Below, piece after piece: positions 16,761 through 25,103 of a stretch of 32,430 nucleotides of DNA (its first letter is position 1; each line of letters opens with the position of its first letter). The position numbers and the translations under genes are program-made. Location of the stretch: the NCBI GenBank assembly GCA_945861155.1, contig CAMATN010000049.1:1-32430 (forward strand), written 5' to 3'. The notes under the pieces are model-generated. The model had not been told where the DNA came from. It ran no database searches and worked only from the letters and a program-made list of their open reading frames with translations. This DNA is from Rhizobium sp. Q54 (lineage in GTDB: Bacteria > Pseudomonadota > Alphaproteobacteria > ATCC43930 > CGMCC-115725).

Positions 16761-17664
16761 GATCGTGGTGTTGGTGATGACCGTGATCGTGATCGTGATC
16801 GTGGTGATCGCCGCCGCCGCGGACGTGGTGGTGGTGGCCCTGTTGCGGCGTGCCGACGGCGTCCTCGTAGCCGACGATCCGGGTGCGGTACTTGCACAGC
16901 TGGCAGTTCATGTTCGGGTCGCCCCCGTCGAATTCGGCGATGCGGTCGTGGAAGGCGGCGATGACCTCCGGATGGTCGCGCAGATAGCCGGCCTTGACGA
17001 ACTCGATCTCGGGGAACCGCGCCGCGACCAGGTCGGTCTGGGCATAGATGCGCTTGACCAGGATTCCGGTGAACAGGAAATACGGAAACACGACGATGCG
17101 GCGAAAGCCGAGCCGCACGGCGCGTTCGAGCCCGGCATCGACGCGCGGATGGGCGACCCCGCTGAACGCCGCCTCGGCCCAGCCGAACCCCATGCCCTCC
17201 CACAGCATGCGCGCGATCTTGGCGATATTCGAATTGGCGTCGGGGTCGTTGCTGCCGCGGCCAACGACGACGAGCAGCGTCTCCGAGCGGTCTCCCGGCG
17301 CCACCGCGGCGATCCGCTCGGCCGAAGCGGTCAACAGCTTCGCGTCGATCGCCAGATCGCGACCGAGTCGCACGTCGATGCCCGGATGCGCGGCCATGAA
17401 GCTGTTCATTTCCCACGGCAGATCGTTCTTGACGTGGCTGGCGGCGAACAGCATGCCCGGTATCGCGAGGATGCGCCGCGCGCCGCGCGCCGTCAGCGCG
17501 CCCAGCGCCTCGCCGATCGTCGGCCGGGCGAATTCGAGGTAGCCGGTGGCGAAATCGTACTCCCCGATACGCGAGCGCAGCGCCGAGGCGGCCTCCTCGA
17601 ATTCGTCGATCGCCTCGGGATCGCGGCTGCCATGCCCGCACAGCAGCACCGCGGTCTCGCTCAT
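16753..17664 (-). CDS. cbiX: CbiX-type sirohydrochlorin cobaltochelatase (long form, Fe-S motif and His-rich tail)
   Basis: This 303-residue long-form CbiX would insert Co(II) into sirohydrochlorin, the cobalt-early step. The N-terminal half has the chelatase motif LLCGHGSRDPEA with His11. The second half repeats the fold (VVVGRGSNDPDA), but with Arg where the first half has His. Residues 252-257 (MNCQLC) match the MxCxxC iron-sulfur motif of long CbiX proteins. The last ~27 residues are a His/Asp-rich metal-binding tail ending HHQHHDHD. The ATG at 17664 follows GGGAG; the longer open frame to 17748 overlaps cobD and is not supported. It is the first gene of the second cob operon, divergent from cobD across 56 bases. 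Cobaltochelatase is preferred over a nickel or iron chelatase because of context. Confidence 0.88.
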   Translation of the reverse strand: MSETAVLLCGHGSRDPEAIDEFEEAASALRSRIGEYDFATGYLEFARPTIGEALGALTARGARRILAIPGMLFAASHVKNDLPWEMNSFMAAHPGIDVRLGRDLAIDAKLLTASAERIAAVAPGDRSETLLVVVGRGSNDPDANSNIAKIARMLWEGMGFGWAEAAFSGVAHPRVDAGLERAVRLGFRRIVVFPYFLFTGILVKRIYAQTDLVAARFPEIEFVKAGYLRDHPEVIAAFHDRIAEFDGGDPNMNCQLCKYRTRIVGYEDAVGTPQQGHHHHVRGGGDHHDHDHDHGHHQHHDHD

Positions 17665-17720
17665 GCCTGATACTCCCGACGGTTGATTGCGGCCGCGGCG
17701 CGACCAAGATTGGCGTTCCG

Positions 17721-18731
17721 ATGACCCTTCCCGACCTGCACGACCCACTCCTGCTGTTGCTCGCCGGTCTGGCGATCGACGCGGCGTTCGGCGACATGCC
17801 GGCGGTGTTTGCCCGCGTGCCGCACCCGGTCGCGCTGGCCGGCCGCGCGGTTGCGTTCGCCGAGCGCAAGCTCAACCGCCCGCAGCGCGGCGATGAGCGC
17901 CGCCGCGAGCGCGGCATCGCGACGGTCGTCGTGCTGGTCGGCGCCGCCGCCGGGCTCGGCTGGGGACTGCATTGGCTGTGCCGCTTCAGCCTCGCGGGCG
18001 CGCTCGTCGAGGCGCTGGCGATCGGCATTCTGCTGGCGCAGCGCGGCCTCCATCAGCATGTCGCCGCCGTCGCGGTCGCGCTCGAACAAGGCGGGTTGCC
18101 GGCCGGCCGGGCGGCGGTCAGTCACATTGTCGGGCGCGACCCGGCGCGGCTCGACCGGCACGGCGTCGCGCGTGCCGCGATCGAAAGCCTCGCCGAGAAT
18201 TTCAGCGACGGCGTCGTCGCGCCGGTCTTCTGGTACCTGGTCGGCGGCCTGCCGGGCCTCTTCGCGTATAAGATGGCGAACACGCTCGACAGCATGATCG
18301 GCCATCGCTCGGAGCGCTACCGCGCCTTCGGCTGGGCGGCGGCCCGGTTCGACGATCTGCTGAACCTGGCGCCGGCGCCGCTCAGCGGCCTGTTGCTGTC
18401 CGCGGCGGCGCTGTTGACCGGCGACGCGCTGGCGGGGCGGGCAATCGCGATCATGCGGCGCGACGGGCGCCGGCATCGCTCGCCGAACGCCGGCTGGCCC
18501 GAAGCGGCGATGGCGGGCGCGCTCGGCCTCGCCCTCGCCGGACCGCGCCATTATGCCGAAGGGGTCGTGGCCGACCCGTGGATCGGCGAGGGCACGCCGG
18601 ACGCTACCCCGGCCGACATCGCGCGAGCGCTGCGGCTTTATGTGACGGCGTGCCTGCTGCTGGGCGGCCTCGTGCTCGGGACATGGGTGCTCGGGGCGTG
18701 GCTGGCGGGGCATGTCACGCGGCCCGGATGA
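17721..18731 (+). CDS. cobD: Adenosylcobinamide-phosphate synthase (CobD/CbiB), membrane protein
   Basis: This 336-residue inner-membrane enzyme joins adenosylcobyric acid to (R)-1-aminopropan-2-ol or its phosphate. Family motifs are visible: LAIDAAFGD and [10 protein letters not shown] near the N-terminus, then [37 protein letters not shown] and [23 protein letters not shown]. Several hydrophobic segments are present, including one at the C-terminus. It is the only plus-strand gene in the cob locus, transcribed divergently from cbiX. Its stop overlaps the 3' end of convergent cobQ by 17 bases. The ribosome site ahead of the ATG is weak. Confidence 0.93.
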   Translation: MTLPDLHDPLLLLLAGLAIDAAFGDMPAVFARVPHPVALAGRAVAFAERKLNRPQRGDERRRERGIATVVVLVGAAAGLGWGLHWLCRFSLAGALVEALAIGILLAQRGLHQHVAAVAVALEQGGLPAGRAAVSHIVGRDPARLDRHGVARAAIESLAENFSDGVVAPVFWYLVGGLPGLFAYKMANTLDSMIGHRSERYRAFGWAAARFDDLLNLAPAPLSGLLLSAAALLTGDALAGRAIAIMRRDGRRHRSPNAGWPEAAMAGALGLALAGPRHYAEGVVADPWIGEGTPDATPADIARALRLYVTACLLLGGLVLGTWVLGAWLAGHVTRPG

Positions 18732-20274
18732 GACGCGGCGGGCGCGAGGCGGCGAGCAGCGCACCGAGGTCGAGGTGCCGTTCGAGATGATCGGCGAGGC
18801 CGTCGAGCACGGTCTCGATCATCGCATCATAGGCCACCGTACCGCTCGCGGCCCCGAGCCGGGCGAGGAAGGCGCGGCGGAACGGATCGCTGGCGAAGAG
18901 CCCGTGCAGATAGCACCCGGCGACCCGGCCATCGGCGCTGACCGCTCCGTCGGGCCGGCGACCGGTTTGAAGATCGAGACCGAGCATCGGGCGGGCGAGA
19001 CCGGGGCCGGCGGTCACGCCGAGATGCATCTCATAGCCGCGCACCTTCATGCCGCTCGCGATTTCCGTCCCGGCGGCTTCGGCGAGCCGCTTGGCGCCGC
19101 CGAGCACGGTGTCGACATCGAGGAGCCCGAGCCCCGGCGCTTCGCCCGGCGGACCCTCGTTTCCGTGCGGGTCGCCGATATGGCGGCCCAGCATCTGATA
19201 GCCGCCGCACAGGCCCAGAATGTGCCCGCCGTGGCGGCGATGCGCCAGGATGTCGATATCCCAGCCCTCGCGCCGCAGCGCCGCGAGGTCGGACAGCGTC
19301 GCCTTCGACCCCGGCAGGATCACCAGCGCCGCGTCGCGCGGCAGCGGGTTGCCAGGGCGGACCAGCACCAGTTCCACCGCCGGCTCGGCGCGCAGCGGGT
19401 CGAGATCGTCGAAATTGGCGATGCGCGGCAACAGGGGGACGGCGATTTTGAGGCGACTGTGCCGGCCACTCACCCCAGCCCTCTCCCCGCGGCCGCGGGG
19501 AGAGGGAGGGACCCGCGGCGAAGCCGTGGGAGGGTGAGGGGCTGGCACTGAGAGCGCCATCGTATCTTCCGCCGGAAGGGCTGACGCGGCCGGGAAATAC
19601 GGCACCACGCCGAAACAATCGAGGCCGGTGCGCTCGCCGACCGCGGCGATGCCGCCGGCGAACAGGCCGACATCGCCGCGGAACTTGTTGACGATATAGC
19701 CGGCGAGCCGCGCCCGCTCGCTCGGCGATAGCAGCGCATGAGTGCCGACGAGCTGGGCAATGACGCCGCCGCGCTCGATGTCGCCGATCAGCGCGACCGG
19801 CACGTCGGCGGCTTCGGCAAACCCCATATTGGCGATGTCGCCGGCCCGCAAATTGATTTCGGCCGGGCTCCCGGCGCCCTCGACCAGCACGAGATCGGCC
19901 GCCCCGGCGAGCCGGTCGAAGGCGGCGAGCACCGCCGGTAAGAGGCTCGGCGCCAGCGTCCGGTAATCGCGCGCCGATACGGTGGCGTGGACGCGACCGC
20001 CCAGCACAATCTGCGCCATGCCGTCCGATTGCGGCTTCAGCAGCACCGGGTTCATATCGGTGGTGGGGGCGATCCCGCAGGCGCGCGCCTGCAACGCCTG
20101 CGCCCGGCCGATCTCGCCGCCATCGGCGGTGACCGCGGCGTTGTTCGACATGTTCTGCGGCTTGAACGGCCGCACCCTGAGCCCCCGCCGGGTGAAAACG
20201 CGCGCCAGCCCGGCCACCAGCAGCGATTTCCCGACATCCGAGCCGGTGCCCTGCAGCATCAAGGCGCGGGTCAT
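18715..20274 (-). CDS. cobQ: Cobyric acid synthase (glutamine-hydrolysing)
   Basis: This 519-residue amidotransferase makes four ATP- and glutamine-dependent amidations of adenosylcobyrinic acid a,c-diamide. The N-terminal ATPase domain has GTGSDVGKS (residues 9-17), KPQNMSNNA and [12 protein letters not shown]. The C-terminal class I-like glutaminase domain has the Cys356 nucleophile in [10 protein letters not shown] and His457 in YLHGLF. A palindromic repeat (19469-19541) is translated as residues ~245-269 (containing SPRGRGE) between the two domains, just before [20 protein letters not shown]. An upstream TTG at 20289 is possible, but the ATG at 20274 has GGGGTCGGGGGAA before it and gives the normal N-terminus. 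The gene overlaps cobD at the 3' end and follows cobO across a 130-base repeat-filled spacer. Confidence 0.93.
   Translation of the reverse strand: MTRALMLQGTGSDVGKSLLVAGLARVFTRRGLRVRPFKPQNMSNNAAVTADGGEIGRAQALQARACGIAPTTDMNPVLLKPQSDGMAQIVLGGRVHATVSARDYRTLAPSLLPAVLAAFDRLAGAADLVLVEGAGSPAEINLRAGDIANMGFAEAADVPVALIGDIERGGVIAQLVGTHALLSPSERARLAGYIVNKFRGDVGLFAGGIAAVGERTGLDCFGVVPYFPAASALPAEDTMALSVPAPHPPTASPRVPPSPRGRGERAGVSGRHSRLKIAVPLLPRIANFDDLDPLRAEPAVELVLVRPGNPLPRDAALVILPGSKATLSDLAALRREGWDIDILAHRRHGGHILGLCGGYQMLGRHIGDPHGNEGPPGEAPGLGLLDVDTVLGGAKRLAEAAGTEIASGMKVRGYEMHLGVTAGPGLARPMLGLDLQTGRRPDGAVSADGRVAGCYLHGLFASDPFRRAFLARLGAASGTVAYDAMIETVLDGLADHLERHLDLGALLAASRPPRLIRAA
19469..19541. repeat. Palindromic repeat element inside cobQ
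   Basis: A perfect 28-bp palindrome (ccctctccccgcgg / ccgcggggagaggg, 19479-19506) lies between outer arms ctcaccc (19469 onward) and gggtgag (to about 19538), with gacccgcggcgaagccgtggga in the right part. The element is read through in frame in cobQ and is of the same type as the elements in cbiG-cobJ and cobN. Confidence 0.87.
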
Positions 20275-20296
20275 TTCCCCCGACCCCAAACAACAC

Positions 20297-20391
20297 CGTC
20301 ATGCCCGGGCTTGACCCGGGCATCCACGGGGGCATCCACGGGGGCTCCCCGGATAAAGACGTGGATGGCCGGGACAAGCCCGGCCATGACG
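20297..20391. repeat. Intergenic palindromic repeat between cobO and cobQ
   Basis: The left arm at 20297-20328 (cgtcatgcccgggcttg...catccacg) and the right arm at 20360-20391 (cgtggatggccggg...ggccatgacg) are close reverse complements. A short tandem duplication of gcatccacggg lies at the end of the left arm. The element fills most of the 130-base spacer between cobO and cobQ, whereas most other minus-strand cob genes overlap or abut. If transcribed it would form a long hairpin that could affect cobQ expression. Confidence 0.85.
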
Positions 20392-20404
20392 ATAGGGGGG
20401 AACA

Positions 20405-21028
20405 TCAGAACTCGATTCCCGGCTGCGCCTTGACCCCGGCGCGGAACGGGTGCTTGACCAGGGTCATCTCGGTGACGAGGTCGGCGGCCTCGATCAGCGC
20501 GGCCGGCGCGTTGCGGCCGGTCACGACGACGTGCAGGTCGCGCGGCTTTGCCGTCAATGTCTCGACCACCTCGCCGACCGGCAGATAGTCGTAGCGCAGC
20601 ACGATGTTCAATTCATCGAGCAGGACGAGCCGATAGGTCGGGTCGGCGATCATCTCTTTCGCCAATTCCCAGGCGGCCCGCGCGGCGGCGATGTCGCGGG
20701 CGCGGTCCTTGGTGTCCCACGTAAAACCCTCACCCATCGCCCGGCAGGTCACCAGATCGGGGAATTGGGCGAGGATCGTGCGCTCGCCGGTGCCCCACGC
20801 GCCCTTGACGAACTGCACGATGCCGACCCGCATCCCGTGCCCGATGCAGCGCAATACCATGCCGAAGGCGGCGGTTGTTTTCCCCTTGCCGGAACCGGTA
20901 TGGACGATCAGGAGCCCGCGCTCCTCGGTCTTGGTCGCGAGCACCTTGCGGCGGGCCGCCTGACGCCGCTCCATCTTCTCGCGATGCAGCCGGTTGATCT
21001 CCTCTTCGTTGAATTTGGGATCACTCAT
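20405..21028 (-). CDS. cobO: Cob(I)yrinic acid a,c-diamide adenosyltransferase
   Basis: This 207-residue BtuR/CobA/CobO-type ATP:corrinoid adenosyltransferase attaches the upper adenosyl ligand to the reduced cobalt. It has the characteristic P-loop HTGSGKGKTTAAFG (residues 43-56), then VQFVKGAWGTGER, LVLLDELNIVLRYDYL and VVTGRNAPAALIEAADLVTEM. The ATG at 21028 overlaps the cobN stop by eight bases (ATGAGTGA). The open frame upstream of this lies in cobN and is shadow. It is placed between the chelatase and cobyric acid synthase genes, matching the order of reactions in the cobalt-late pathway. Confidence 0.94.
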   Translation of the reverse strand: MSDPKFNEEEINRLHREKMERRQAARRKVLATKTEERGLLIVHTGSGKGKTTAAFGMVLRCIGHGMRVGIVQFVKGAWGTGERTILAQFPDLVTCRAMGEGFTWDTKDRARDIAAARAAWELAKEMIADPTYRLVLLDELNIVLRYDYLPVGEVVETLTAKPRDLHVVVTGRNAPAALIEAADLVTEMTLVKHPFRAGVKAQPGIEF

Positions 21029-24000
21029 CGCGCATGACCTCCGCGCGCACGCTGTTGCGCTTGGGACGCCACAGCCCGCGCTCGACCGCCTCGCGAAACC
21101 GGCTCTCGGTCTCGGCCAGCGCCGCCGGGTTGTGCGCCCCCATGAAATCGCGCACCGCCGGATCGCCGAGATAGGCGTCGTAGAGCGCGTCGAAATGCGA
21201 ATCGTCGACGGCGCGCGCGGTCGCGGCGAAGGCGAACAGGTAATCGACCGTCGCGGCGATCTCGGCGGCGCCCTTGTAGCCGTGCCGCATGACGCCCTCG
21301 ATCCAGCGCGGATTGGCGGCGCGGCCGCGCACGACCCGGCCGATCTCCTCGCGCAGGGTGCGGATGCGCGGCCGGTCGGGTTGCGAATGATCGTTATGAT
21401 AGACCGCCGGCTCGCGCCCCGACAGATGGCGCACCGCGAGCGCAAGCCCGCCCTCGAACTGATAGTAATCGTCGCTGTCCAAAAGATCGTGCTCGCGATT
21501 GTCCTGGTTGTGCAACACGGCGTCGGTGTCCGCCAGGCGGGCTTCGAAGAGGGTGCGTTCGGGGCGTCCCTCGGCGCCGGCGCCATAGGCGAACTGGCTC
21601 CAGCCGAGATACGAATCCGCGAGGTCGCCCTCGCCCCGCCAGATCCGCTCGTCGAGCAGGGTTTGCAGGCCGGCCCCGTAGGCGCCCGGCTGGGAGCCGA
21701 AAATCCGGTAGCCGGCGCGCAACGCGGCCTCGTCCGGCATGACCCCGTCGGCTTCGAGCGCGCCCCGGTCGGCGGCGACCCGAGCGGCGAGCGGGTTGGT
21801 CTCGGGCGGCTCGTCGAGCGCGGCGACGGCGCGCACCGCGCTGTCGAACAAATCTATGAGCCCGGGAAACGCGTCGCGGAAAAACCCGGAGATGCGCAGC
21901 GTCACATCGACGCGCGGCCGGTCGAGCACCGACGCGGGCAGGATCTCGAAGCCGGTAACCCGCCCGCTGGCGCCTTCCCAGACCGGGCGGACGCCGATCA
22001 GCGCCAATGCCTGGGCGATGTCGTCGCCGCCGGTGCGCATGTTGGCGGTGCCCCAGGCGGACAGCGCCATACGCCTCGGGTAGAGCCCGTGCTCCTGGGC
22101 ATAGCGTTCGACGAGGAGCCCCGCCGAGTGCCAGCCGAGCTGCCAGGCCGCCGGGGTCGGCACCGCGCGGGTATCGACCGAATAGAAATTGCGCCCGGTC
22201 GGCAGCACTTCGGGGCGGCCACGGCTCGGCGCCCCGCTCGGACCCGGCGCGACCGCCCGCCCGTCGAGCCCGGCCAAGACGCCGGCGATCTCCGCCGCGC
22301 CGCACGCGGTGACCGCCGGGCGCAACCACCGTTCGATCCAGTCGAGCACCGCACGGGTGGCGTACCATCCCGGCTCGGGATGGGCGAGGCCGGAAACCAG
22401 GCGCAGCGCCAGGTTTTCGAGACGTTCCACGGTGTCGCCGGCGGTGCGCCAGCCCCCACCCTCCCACGCCTCACGGCGCGGGTCCCTCCCCTGGCGCATC
22501 TGCGATGCGCCACCCGTCAGGCGCACGCACGCGTGCGCCGAGAGGGCGCTTGCAGGGGAGGGTATTTCAGGGCACGGCGGACCCCCTCCCCCGCTTTGCC
22601 CCCACCCTTCCCTCCCCCGCAAGCGGGGGAGGGTTAGGGTGGGGGCGGGGGAGGGTTGGGGTGGGGGTTCGGCCGCAAGCACTACCGGCCGCGGCCCCGC
22701 CCACGGTTCGGCGAGGTCGAGCATCATCGGGTCGGCGCCGAGGGCGAGATCGGCGGCAAGGGCGCGCAGCAGAGATTCGTTTTGTTCTCCCGTACCGCGC
22801 CGCGCGCGGGCGAAGGCGACGAGCAGCGCGTCGAGACGCTCGCCCGTGGGGCTCTCGCCGAGCACATGCAGCCCGTCGCGGATCTGTAATTCCTTCAGCT
22901 CGCACAGAAAGCCGTCGAGCTTTTGCAGGGCGCGCGGCAGATCCTCGTCAGGCGAGATGCCGCAATCGCGGTCGATGCCGGCGGCTCGCGCGCGTTCCAA
23001 TATCTCCACGGCGAGCGGCGCGATCCGGCGCGGGTCGCCGCGCGCGGCGTCATAATATTCGTCGATCAGGCGCTCCAGCTCGGCCTGCGGGCCATAACTG
23101 CCGGCGCGGGTCAGAGGCGGGGTCAGATGATCAATGATGACCGCCTGCGAGCGCCGCTTCGCCTGACTGCCCTCGCCCGGATCGTTGACGATGAACGGGT
23201 AGAGATGCGGCATCGGCCCGAGCACCGCCTCCGGAAAACATTCCGACGACAGCGCCAGCGCCTTGCCCGGCAGCCATTCCAAGGTGCCGTGCTTGCCCAG
23301 ATCGATGACCGCGTCGGCGCGGAAGCTGTCGGCGAGCCAGGCATAGGCGGCGAAATACGAAGGCGGCGGCACCAGCGCCGGGTCATGATAGGTCGCTTTC
23401 GGGTCGAGATTATAGCCGCGCGCCGGCTGGATCAGCACCGCGACATTGCCAACCCGAAAGCCGGGGATCGCGAAATGCCCGCAATCGAGCCGGCCCGGGC
23501 GGAAGAACGGGTCGCGCTCGGCCGCACCCCAGCGCGCCGCGACCTGCTGCTGCACCGTGGCCGGCAAGCTCGCGAAAAACGCCGAATACTCGGCGAAGGA
23601 CAAGGTTTCCTCGGCGGGCGCCCGCGGCCGGGCGTTGCTGGGGCCGGAGAGCAGCCGCTGCATCAGCGCCGCGGCGTTTTCCGGCATGTCGCCGGTGCGG
23701 TACCCGGCCTCGCGCAGCGCGCGCAGAATGGCGACCGCCGATTGCGGCGTGTCGAGCCCGACCCCGTTGCCGATGCGGCCGTCGCGGTTCGGGTAATTGG
23801 CGAGGATGATCGCGACAAGCCGCTCGGCCGGCGCCTTCTGGCGCAGCCGTGCCCAGTTGCGCGCGAGATCGGCGACAAAGGCGACCCGGTCGGCGACCGG
23901 CCGGTAGCCGACAAGATCGGCCTCGGTTTCGGGATCGCGGCCCAGCGGCGCCTTGAACGATACCGCGCGGCTGAGAATGCGGCCGTCGATCTCGGGCAGC

Positions 24001-25103
24001 GCGACGTTCATCGCCAAGTCCCGCGGCCCCAGACCGCGCGTGCCGGCCCGCCATGATTCCTCGTCGCCGCCCGAAAAGACGATCTGCAGCACCGGGCAGT
24101 CGGTCCGCAGCGGGTCGTTGCCGCCCGCCGCCGCGACCGAAAACCCGGTCGCGCTGAGGATCACCGCCGGCGGGTGGGCGGCAAACGCGCGGGCCAGCAA
24201 TGAAGCCGATTCCGGCTCCTTGAGGCTGTGCACGAACACCGGCAACGGCCGCAGCCGCCGTGCCGCGAGCGCCCGCACCAGCGCGTCGACCGGCGCCGTG
24301 TTGCCGGATTGGACGAGCGCCCGATAGAACACGATCGGCACTACCCCACCGTCGCCGCGCCACTCCCGCACAATATCGGCCAGACCCGGCACGGCATGTC
24401 CCGGCCAATAGAGGCCGGCGCGCAGCAACGGCGCGGGCTCGGCCCAATCGGCGGCAAAGCACCCCTCACCCTCCCACGCCGCTGGCGCGGGTCCCTCCCT
24501 CTCCCCGCAAGCGGGGCGAGGGGCTGAATGATGCTCCGTCGACTCCCTCGCCCCGCTTGCGGGGAGAGGGTTGGGGTGAGGGGCTGCCAGGTACGAAGAA
24601 AGGGGTTGCCGACCTGCCAATGTCCCCGCGTAGCGCAGGAAATTCTCGGCGTTGCCCGGGCCGCCTTCGGCGAGGTAGCGCCACAGGCGCCGGCAGGCGC
24701 CGGCCGGTACGGTCGAGAGCCGCGCCAGTTCGGGGTCGGGCTTGTCGTCGCCGGGCAGTAGCGCGAGCGGGATGCCATGCTGGCGGCAGGTCTCGACCAG
24801 CCGCTCGACGCCGTAGGGCCAATAGGCGCTGCCGCCGAGCAGTCGGGCGATAACCAGCCGGGCCTCGGCAACCCGCTCCATATAGAGATCGACCGAGAAA
24901 TTGTGGCCGAGGCGCATGACCGGCGCGAGCCGCAGGCTGGGCGCTTGCGGGTCCTGGGTTCGTCGGCGCGCCTGCGCCGCGGCGAGCAGCGCGATCTCGG
25001 TGTCGGCGCTCGCCAGGACGATGATCTCGCCCGGGGTCTGCTTGAGGTCGATCGCGGCCGACCCGTCGGCGATGATGCCGGGCTCGGTGGCGAGGAGGTG
25101 CAT
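21021..25103 (-). CDS. cobN: Cobaltochelatase large subunit CobN
   Basis: This 1360-residue large subunit of the ATP-dependent cobaltochelatase inserts Co(II) into hydrogenobyrinic acid a,c-diamide with CobS and CobT, which are not in this window. Family signatures include LGHNFSVDLYMERVAEARLV, YWPYGVERLVETCR, VFVHSLKEPESASLLA, LANYPNRDGRIGNGVGLDTP, DAVIDLGKHGTLEWLPGKA (read around 23280-23330) and MRHGYKGAAEIAATVDYLFAFAATA near the C-terminus. Two palindromic repeat clusters are read in frame: residues ~174-214 (24462-24584) and ~812-884 (22453-22668). Both add low-complexity Pro/Gly/Arg segments, and the conserved sequence resumes on either side, so the gene is likely functional. The ATG abuts the cobW stop with no spacer. 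Confidence 0.94.
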   Translation of the reverse strand: MHLLATEPGIIADGSAAIDLKQTPGEIIVLASADTEIALLAAAQARRRTQDPQAPSLRLAPVMRLGHNFSVDLYMERVAEARLVIARLLGGSAYWPYGVERLVETCRQHGIPLALLPGDDKPDPELARLSTVPAGACRRLWRYLAEGGPGNAENFLRYAGTLAGRQPLSSYLAAPHPNPLPASGARESTEHHSAPRPACGEREGPAPAAWEGEGCFAADWAEPAPLLRAGLYWPGHAVPGLADIVREWRGDGGVVPIVFYRALVQSGNTAPVDALVRALAARRLRPLPVFVHSLKEPESASLLARAFAAHPPAVILSATGFSVAAAGGNDPLRTDCPVLQIVFSGGDEESWRAGTRGLGPRDLAMNVALPEIDGRILSRAVSFKAPLGRDPETEADLVGYRPVADRVAFVADLARNWARLRQKAPAERLVAIILANYPNRDGRIGNGVGLDTPQSAVAILRALREAGYRTGDMPENAAALMQRLLSGPSNARPRAPAEETLSFAEYSAFFASLPATVQQQVAARWGAAERDPFFRPGRLDCGHFAIPGFRVGNVAVLIQPARGYNLDPKATYHDPALVPPPSYFAAYAWLADSFRADAVIDLGKHGTLEWLPGKALALSSECFPEAVLGPMPHLYPFIVNDPGEGSQAKRRSQAVIIDHLTPPLTRAGSYGPQAELERLIDEYYDAARGDPRRIAPLAVEILERARAAGIDRDCGISPDEDLPRALQKLDGFLCELKELQIRDGLHVLGESPTGERLDALLVAFARARRGTGEQNESLLRALAADLALGADPMMLDLAEPWAGPRPVVLAAEPPPQPSPAPTLTLPRLRGREGWGQSGGGGPPCPEIPSPASALSAHACVRLTGGASQMRQGRDPRREAWEGGGWRTAGDTVERLENLALRLVSGLAHPEPGWYATRAVLDWIERWLRPAVTACGAAEIAGVLAGLDGRAVAPGPSGAPSRGRPEVLPTGRNFYSVDTRAVPTPAAWQLGWHSAGLLVERYAQEHGLYPRRMALSAWGTANMRTGGDDIAQALALIGVRPVWEGASGRVTGFEILPASVLDRPRVDVTLRISGFFRDAFPGLIDLFDSAVRAVAALDEPPETNPLAARVAADRGALEADGVMPDEAALRAGYRIFGSQPGAYGAGLQTLLDERIWRGEGDLADSYLGWSQFAYGAGAEGRPERTLFEARLADTDAVLHNQDNREHDLLDSDDYYQFEGGLALAVRHLSGREPAVYHNDHSQPDRPRIRTLREEIGRVVRGRAANPRWIEGVMRHGYKGAAEIAATVDYLFAFAATARAVDDSHFDALYDAYLGDPAVRDFMGAHNPAALAETESRFREAVERGLWRPKRNSVRAEVMRDE
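22453..22668. repeat. Repeat cluster inside cobN (distal)
   Basis: This is about 216 bases of nested palindromes read in frame as residues ~812-884 of CobN. It begins with a gggag/ctccc-rich arm (cccccaccctcccacgcc) and includes gcgcatctgcgatgcgcc and gcacgcacgcgtgcg hairpins. It ends with two tandem-like copies of g(g)gagggtt(a/g)gggtggggg. It seems to be at least two elements side by side. Conserved CobN sequence WAGPRPVVLA precedes it and RTAGDTVERLE follows it. Confidence 0.82.
24462..24584. repeat. Repeat cluster inside cobN (proximal)
   Basis: Outer arms cccctcacc (24462-24470) and ggtgagggg (about 24575-24583) enclose two hairpins, ctccccgcaagcgggg and ccccgcttgcggggag, which are also complementary to each other. 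The element is read in frame as residues ~174-214 of CobN (including NPLPASGARE and RPACGEREG). It is the same family as the elements in cobQ and cbiG-cobJ. Confidence 0.86.

Noticed and set aside
22453-24584. CobN split into several genes by repeats
   Set aside because: One continuous frame covers all conserved CobN segments in order, with no stop codon, and no ribosome site was recognised after the repeats.
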